Origin: JANJWP01 sp049301335
GTDB lineage: Bacteria; Patescibacteriota; Gracilibacteria; BD1-5; UBA2023
DNA: 10,788 nucleotides
Direction: 5' to 3'
NCBI GenBank assembly: GCA_049301335.1
Contig: JBAQKV010000050.1
Span: forward strand, 1-10,788
In this document: positions 6,904 to 10,788 of the stretch, one piece after another
How the letters are laid out: each line of letters starts with the position of its first letter
Numbering within the stretch: the stretch's first letter is position 1
The notes under the pieces: generated by a model
Told to the model about the DNA's origin: nothing
Databases searched by the model: none
The model's input: only the letters and a program-made list of their open reading frames with translations
Position numbers and translations under genes: made by a program

Positions 6904-7503
6904 ATGACCGAAACCAAAGGGATTTCCAAAAACCGAACCAGCCGTTTTCCCACCATCGCCGCTCTCGCGGCTACCGTCTTCCTCTGCGCCGCCTGCGCGT
7001 CGGGAGGCGCCACCGGAACGAAAGCGGCGACCGCGCCACAACCGGCTCCGGTCTCCGTCGAAATTTCCCACCCGGAATCCGAAGTACTGGTGATCGTGAA
7101 GGGGAAAGAACTGGCAACCGTCCATGACGAAGCGTACAAAGCGTTCGTGGGCGACCTCGAACGCATCGCCAAGTCGCGCGACGTGCGTTTCTCGAAATTC
7201 GCGGTTTCCGTCATGGAAACTTCGGATCCGGGCAACCGCCTCTACCGCATCGACTACCGCATCCACGTCTCGAACGCAGGAAAGGCGAAACCTCACAAGA
7301 TCGTCGACATGCGCGGAACCGTCTGGAAGGAAGCCGGGAAAGCCAAAACCAAAGCGCAAGCCCGCGCGACCGAAACCGTCGCCGCATGGGAACCCAAAAT
7401 GCGCAAAACGTACGACATCGCCGGGAAGGAAGTCGCCTCCTCCGGCAATGCCGACCTCTACCACGTCGCCACGATGCTCTACGGCACTGAAAAGCGTCCG
7501 TAA
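6904..7503 (+). CDS. Predicted lipoprotein of unknown function
   Basis: A 199-residue protein with a basic N-terminus, a hydrophobic stretch (about 17-27) and the lipobox-like LCAAC, placing the lipidated residue at Cys31. Position -3 is Cys28 rather than the usual Leu, so the lipobox is atypical. The mature part begins with a Gly/Ala/Thr/Pro-rich linker. A mixed domain of about 150 residues follows (EVLVIVKGKELATVHDEAY, then LYRIDYRIHVSNAGK, then KIVDMRGTVWKEAGK). I do not recognise the family. It stands alone on the plus strand with its own promoter candidate, Shine-Dalgarno and terminator. There is no UGA, and the stop is TAA. It is probably anchored in an outward-facing membrane leaflet. 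Confidence 0.82.
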   Translation: MTETKGISKNRTSRFPTIAALAATVFLCAACASGGATGTKAATAPQPAPVSVEISHPESEVLVIVKGKELATVHDEAYKAFVGDLERIAKSRDVRFSKFAVSVMETSDPGNRLYRIDYRIHVSNAGKAKPHKIVDMRGTVWKEAGKAKTKAQARATETVAAWEPKMRKTYDIAGKEVASSGNADLYHVATMLYGTEKRP

Positions 7504-7519
7504 ACCGTCAGAAGCGATG

Positions 7520-7549
7520 AAAACCGCCCCTTCGAGGGGCGGTTTTTTT
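7520..7549 (+). terminator. Strong intrinsic terminator, probably bidirectional
   Basis: AAAACCGCCCC at 7520-7530 pairs with GGGGCGGTTTT at 7536-7546, closing a short TTCGA loop. Seven T follow at 7543-7549. It starts 16 nt after the lipoprotein TAA. The run of A on the left arm means it could also end transcripts arriving from the minus-strand gene that stops at 7596. Confidence 0.88.
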
Positions 7550-7595
7550 CATGCTTGCGATAATCGGATGCGGAATATCCGGATTCGAATCGGAA

Positions 7596-9266
7596 CTATG
7601 CCGGAAGCGAATAGAGCGCGGCCTTTCGAATCATTCCTGCGCGCGGGTATTGCGCGAGCGGAACCGGATCGGTCGTTTTGTTGACATACGGATCGAGAAC
7701 GTACCAACTCTCGCCCTTCTTGAAGGCGACGCAACGATGTCCGTAATCGCTCTTCGAGCCGGTGAAGACGTCCGCGAAGTTCGCTTTGGGATCGTTCGGC
7801 GGAAGTCCGGAAGAGATTTCGGTAGGACTGCGCGATGGATTGGGCGAATTGCGCATGCCGACCGGACCGTACCGAGTCTGGACATCTATGGCGTCGCCGC
7901 TTCCGAGCCGTACCCCGAAAATCCGTTCGGCGTTTTCCCTCGCGGTTTTCGAACAGAGGGTAGTACCGGTTCCCGAGCGTTCGGCAGGGCCGGAAGAGAT
8001 TCCGCCCATCGGGACTCCGGCGGGTTTTCCGCCACGGTCGAGGGACATTTTGGCGACTTGGACGTGGAATTCCTGGATTTTCGCCGCGTACGGACCTTCC
8101 TTTCCGAGGTCTACGCCCGCGCCGAGGAGATCGGCCTTGAGTTTGGCGACCTGCTCCGGCTTATCGGAAAATCCAAGCGTGGCCGAGAGGACGTTGGCGA
8201 GAGCTTCGGCTTCTTTGGGCGTATCGGCTTTCACGAGCATGTGCTGGGCCGTCATCGCCTCGCGGACGGTATCGGAAACCTCGTCGGAGACGATTTCTTC
8301 GAAACGGCGGGAATGCGCGTCGAGCGCGGATTTCTTATCGGCTTCGGAAAGCTCTTTCGAAGACAAGACTTCGATGGTATATCCGTCGAAAATCGGGAGG
8401 TACTTCCCCTGCTGGTCGTAGAACCCCGGACGCGGATCGAGTTTTTTCGTACCTTCGGTACCGTTGATCTTCACGCGGGTCACTTCATCGGGAAGGATGT
8501 CCCCCGCCCCGACGCTCTGGTTGACCTTGTCGTTCTTTCCGAAATCCACTACGAGTTTCATTCCCGGGCCTTTCCCCGGCTCGACGTTCATCGAAGCCTT
8601 GAGGATGGCGTCTTTCCCCTGGCAAGGCGAACCGCCGCCTTCGACGAGGAAGATTTTGGAAAGGTCGACTCCCGACATGCGGAGTTTGGAAACGTCCTTT
8701 TCCGTCATGGTCGCCACGTCGAGCTTTTCGAGGACTTTGGCGGCTTCGGCATTGGCCGGGTCTTTTGCCGCGGCTTCTTTGGCGCCCTGCTTGATCTGGT
8801 CGAACCGCCCCTTGATGTCGGATTTTTTCAACGCTTCGGCGTTCTTTCCCATTTCGATGGTCCGGCGCATGGACGCGGCAACGGCGGAAAGGGACTCCGG
8901 ATCGTTCGGATTTACCGGCGGAAGGTCGGTACCGTTGTCGCGGTCGTACGAGCGGACGTGGAAAACGAGAACGGCGCGTTCGCCTTCGGGCATGGCGGCG
9001 ACCATGTCCTTCTGTTTTTCCGGGGTCGCGCCTTCGAAACCGGCGCGGTACAACGAAACTAACGCGGAGTTCCACGCTTTGTCGAGCGCCTCTTTGACGG
9101 CGGGATTCGATTTGAGCGAATCGAGCGTGCGCAGAAATTCCGGGTTTTTCGCCAAATCCTTGAGCGCGTCGGGATTTTTCTGGAGTTCGGAAAGGGCCTT
9201 GTCGGCGGGAGCCTGCTCGACTTGGGGTTGGGCGGGGATTTTTTCCGCGATCTGGTTTTCTGCCAT
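7596..9266 (-). CDS. 556-residue protein of unknown function with papain-like C-terminal pattern
   Basis: I do not recognise the whole protein. There is no signal peptide. The N-terminus is Gln/Pro/Ala-rich. Residues of about 20-65 form short helices with repeated NP units (LQKNPDALKDLAKNPEFL, then KSNPAVKEAL), reminiscent of STI1-type repeats. The middle is helical and Lys/Ala/Glu-rich, around a segment SPCQGKDAILKASMN that may be beta. The C-terminus has TTLCSKTAREN with Cys438, GSGDAID (Asp458), YGHRCVAF with His510 and WYVLDPY with Asp525. The order Cys, His, Asp and the GDA motif resemble CHAP or NlpC/P60-type cysteine hydrolases, which often cut peptidoglycan. That activity is inference. 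There is no UGA in the gene, and the stop is TAG. It follows the small gene by 6 nt, suggesting co-transcription, and no Shine-Dalgarno is evident. Confidence 0.85.
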   Translation of the reverse strand: MAENQIAEKIPAQPQVEQAPADKALSELQKNPDALKDLAKNPEFLRTLDSLKSNPAVKEALDKAWNSALVSLYRAGFEGATPEKQKDMVAAMPEGERAVLVFHVRSYDRDNGTDLPPVNPNDPESLSAVAASMRRTIEMGKNAEALKKSDIKGRFDQIKQGAKEAAAKDPANAEAAKVLEKLDVATMTEKDVSKLRMSGVDLSKIFLVEGGGSPCQGKDAILKASMNVEPGKGPGMKLVVDFGKNDKVNQSVGAGDILPDEVTRVKINGTEGTKKLDPRPGFYDQQGKYLPIFDGYTIEVLSSKELSEADKKSALDAHSRRFEEIVSDEVSDTVREAMTAQHMLVKADTPKEAEALANVLSATLGFSDKPEQVAKLKADLLGAGVDLGKEGPYAAKIQEFHVQVAKMSLDRGGKPAGVPMGGISSGPAERSGTGTTLCSKTARENAERIFGVRLGSGDAIDVQTRYGPVGMRNSPNPSRSPTEISSGLPPNDPKANFADVFTGSKSDYGHRCVAFKKGESWYVLDPYVNKTTDPVPLAQYPRAGMIRKAALYSLPA

Positions 9267-9272
9267 GGGTGC

Positions 9273-9584
9273 TTAACTGAAGAAACTGAAGAACGAATCG
9301 AGCGAAACTTCCGCGTCGCGCCTTTCCGCGACCGCTTCTTGCCGCTCCCTTTCGAGAATTTCGGCAAGCCGCGACATGATGTTCGCCATTTTGTCGCCCG
9401 TGAGCGTTTCCGCTCCTTCCGAAAGCGCTTCCGAAAGCACGGCTTCGATTTCGCCGCGGGCCTTTTCGGAAAGCGGGGATTCGATTACCGCGGCCCAAAC
9501 GGCGTACTCGGGAAACGCTGAAGACGCCGAACGGAGGAGTTCGGCGAATTTTTGGGAAGCGGGAGGAATCTGCGTATCGGTCAT
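9273..9584 (-). CDS. Small helical protein of unknown function (103 aa)
   Basis: The protein is predicted almost wholly helical and rich in Ala, Glu and Ser, with a long charged helix near the end (about SRLAEILERERQEAVAERRD) and an odd Ser-Phe tail, DSFFSFFS. No family is recognised. The chosen ATG (9584) begins at MTDTQIPP. An upstream in-frame ATG at 9614 would add MVRWHGKRKT and has an AAAAAGG 8 nt before it, so the longer form of 113 residues is a real alternative. I prefer 9584 because a promoter candidate overlaps the upstream ATG. The stop is TAA at 9275..9273, with only 6 nt to the 556-residue protein, so the two products are probably made together and may interact. Confidence 0.7.
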   Translation of the reverse strand: MTDTQIPPASQKFAELLRSASSAFPEYAVWAAVIESPLSEKARGEIEAVLSEALSEGAETLTGDKMANIMSRLAEILERERQEAVAERRDAEVSLDSFFSFFS

Positions 9585-9596
9585 GGTTTTGCGCTT

Positions 9597-9626
9597 ACCA
9601 TGCCATCGTACCATTTATGCGGCCTT
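9597..9626 (-). promoter_or_regulatory. Possible promoter of the small-protein/556-aa unit
   Basis: On the minus strand TTGCCA (5/6 match to -35) is followed by 18 bp and TACGAT (4/6 match to -10). Transcription would begin just upstream of the ATG at 9584, placing the alternative ATG at 9614 before the transcript start. Weak to moderate evidence. Confidence 0.35.
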
Positions 9627-9671
9627 TTTGGCAAATGTCGCGCCACGTTTTCACGGAGGTCCGCGAGTACG

Positions 9672-9697
9672 AAAAAGACGCCCCGGAGGGCGTCTTT
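9672..9697 (-). terminator. Terminator after the DEAD-box helicase gene
   Basis: On the minus strand AAAAGACGCCC and GGGCGTCTTTTT pair around TCCG and end in a T-tract. It starts about 10 nt after the helicase TAG and isolates that gene from the downstream pair. Confidence 0.82.
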
Positions 9698-9706
9698 TCG
9701 AGAGTG

Positions 9707-10788
9707 CTAGTTGAAATTCCTTCCGCGATTTCCGCGCGGGTCGCCGCGGTCGCGACTCGGCGCATGGACCGTACCCGGCTTTCCGGCAGGCTTATTCGGT
9801 GCGCCGGCGGGTTTTCCGTAACGTCCCTTCGGAGCATCTGACTCGGGTTTTTCGAACCGACCGGAACGGGCGGCGAACCCACGTCCACCACGGGGAGCAC
9901 GTTTCGCTTCGGCAGCGGATTTGGCTTCGCTTACGGCGACGGCGTCATTCGTCGGGAACGGGTGGTCTTCGATGACCGGAACACTCTTTTTAATGAGGCG
10001 TTCGATGTCGCGGAGGTATTCGCGTTCTTCCCCGTCGCAAAACGACATGGCGAGACCGCTGGCTCCGGCGCGGCCGGTACGGCCGATGCGGTGTACGTAG
10101 CTTTCCGGTTCGTTGGGAAGGTCGTAGTTGATAACGTACATGAGGTTGTCGATGTCGATACCGCGGGCGGCGATGTCGGTGGCGACGAGTACGCGGATTT
10201 CACCGTCCTTGAAGCCGCCGAGCGCGCGCTGGCGGGCATTTTGCGACTTGTTGCCGTGGATGGCTTCGGCGTAGACGTTGGTGCGCTGAAGGTCTTTGAC
10301 GATCTTGTCGGCGCCGTGCTTGGTGCGCGAGAAGACGAGAACCTGCTTCATCTCCGGATCCTTGAGGATGTGCGACAGGAGCGAGCGCTTGTCGTTCTTG
10401 GAAACGAAATACACGCACTGGGAGACTTTTTCTGCGGTAGAGGAAACCGGGGTGACTTCGACGCGGGCCGGATTTTTGAGGATGGTCTGCGAAAGTTTCA
10501 CGATTTCGTCCGGCATGGTCGCCGAAAAGAGCAAGGTCTGACGGTCGGCCGGAATCTTGGCGATGACCTTGCGTACGTCGTGGACGAAGCCCATGTCGAG
10601 CATGCGGTCGGCTTCGTCGAGGATGAAGATTTCGACGTGGCGGAGGTCTACGTGGCCCTGTCCCATGAGGTCGAGAAGGCGTCCCGGGGTCGCGATGAGC
10701 GTGTCGACGCCCTTGGAGAGTCGGTCGGTCTGGGCGCCCTGCCCTACGCCGCCGAAAATGACGGTGTGGCGGAGCGGAAGATTGTTGC
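9707..10788 (-). CDS. rhlE: RhlE-like DEAD-box RNA helicase, N-terminus cut by window edge
   Basis: The 359 visible residues cover most of a DEAD-box ATP-dependent RNA helicase. Motifs in order are GGVGQGAQ, ATPGRLLDL (Ib), DEADRMLDMGF (II), FSAT (III), VLVFSRTKHGA (IV), VLVATDIAARGID (V) and YVHRIGRTGRAG (VI). The Q motif and Walker A lie beyond the right edge. DEADRMLDMGF and the LRDIERLIKKSVPVI segment after motif VI point to the RhlE group. The C-terminal tail of roughly 70 residues is rich in Arg, Gly, Pro and Lys (PRGGRGF, GRYGKP, RGDPRGNRGRNFN), typical of an RNA-binding extension. Such helicases unwind RNA in ribosome assembly or mRNA decay. There is no UGA, and the stop is TAG with a hairpin terminator just after. 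Confidence 0.94.
   Translation of the reverse strand, partial: NNLPLRHTVIFGGVGQGAQTDRLSKGVDTLIATPGRLLDLMGQGHVDLRHVEIFILDEADRMLDMGFVHDVRKVIAKIPADRQTLLFSATMPDEIVKLSQTILKNPARVEVTPVSSTAEKVSQCVYFVSKNDKRSLLSHILKDPEMKQVLVFSRTKHGADKIVKDLQRTNVYAEAIHGNKSQNARQRALGGFKDGEIRVLVATDIAARGIDIDNLMYVINYDLPNEPESYVHRIGRTGRAGASGLAMSFCDGEEREYLRDIERLIKKSVPVIEDHPFPTNDAVAVSEAKSAAEAKRAPRGGRGFAARSGRFEKPESDAPKGRYGKPAGAPNKPAGKPGTVHAPSRDRGDPRGNRGRNFN

Noticed and set aside
6304..7464. The longer minus-strand frame extending upstream of the sanA-like gene
   Set aside because: The part upstream of 6765 is antisense to the lipoprotein gene and gives no membrane or DUF218 sequence. The natural N-terminus with a membrane segment begins at 6765.
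7551..9062. A 503-codon plus-strand open frame
   Set aside because: It is the complement of the 556-aa gene, has compositionally odd Arg/Gly/Phe-rich sequence, lies just after a terminator, and shows no domain.
1..10788. CRISPR arrays, tRNA or rRNA genes, insertion sequences, long repeats
   Set aside because: I saw no regularly spaced repeats, cloverleaf-like sequence, transposase motifs or inverted-repeat ends by eye. Short GC-rich repeats near 50-125 are ordinary coding sequence of the CHASE2 gene.

Overview
This window most likely comes from an organism that reads UGA as glycine (genetic code 25, known from the candidate-phyla bacteria Gracilibacteria/BD1-5 and Absconditabacteria/SR1). 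Translated with TGA as stop, five conserved genes break into pieces. Translated with TGA as Gly, each becomes one full-length protein, and the restored residue falls on a family-conserved glycine in the clearest cases. Examples are MTH1-like KKRGF[G]EGKW, O-antigen ligase GTF[G]NPN, and SanA-like LA[G]VDA. I count 18 in-frame TGAs. All ten genes whose 3' end is in the window stop with TAA (6) or TAG (4), none with TGA, and Trp is encoded by TGG. Base composition is GC-rich (about 57-67% in two lines counted by eye), which is unexpected for this code as far as I recall.

Layout: a minus-strand CHASE2 sensor gene (cut by the left edge) diverges from a plus-strand FecR-domain gene that ends in a thrombospondin type 3 calcium-binding repeat. 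That gene overlaps tail-to-tail with a minus-strand unit of an MTH1-like Nudix hydrolase followed by an O-antigen ligase/polymerase-like membrane protein. Next comes a minus-strand group transcribed in the order sanA-like (DUF218), barstar-like, pgi, closed by a hairpin terminator. A single plus-strand lipoprotein gene with its own promoter, a good Shine-Dalgarno and a strong terminator follows. The right end holds a minus-strand pair (a small helical protein and a 556-aa protein of unknown function with a papain-like C-terminal pattern) and a RhlE-like DEAD-box RNA helicase cut by the right edge.

Themes: much of the content concerns the envelope or surface (CHASE2 and FecR pair, calcium-binding repeat, polysaccharide ligase-like protein, SanA-like protein, lipoprotein). 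The rest is housekeeping (pgi, helicase, nucleotide-pool cleaning) plus an orphan barstar-type inhibitor. Genes are tightly packed (gaps of 4, 6, 10 and 31 nt within units), and a clear Shine-Dalgarno is visible only before the lipoprotein gene.
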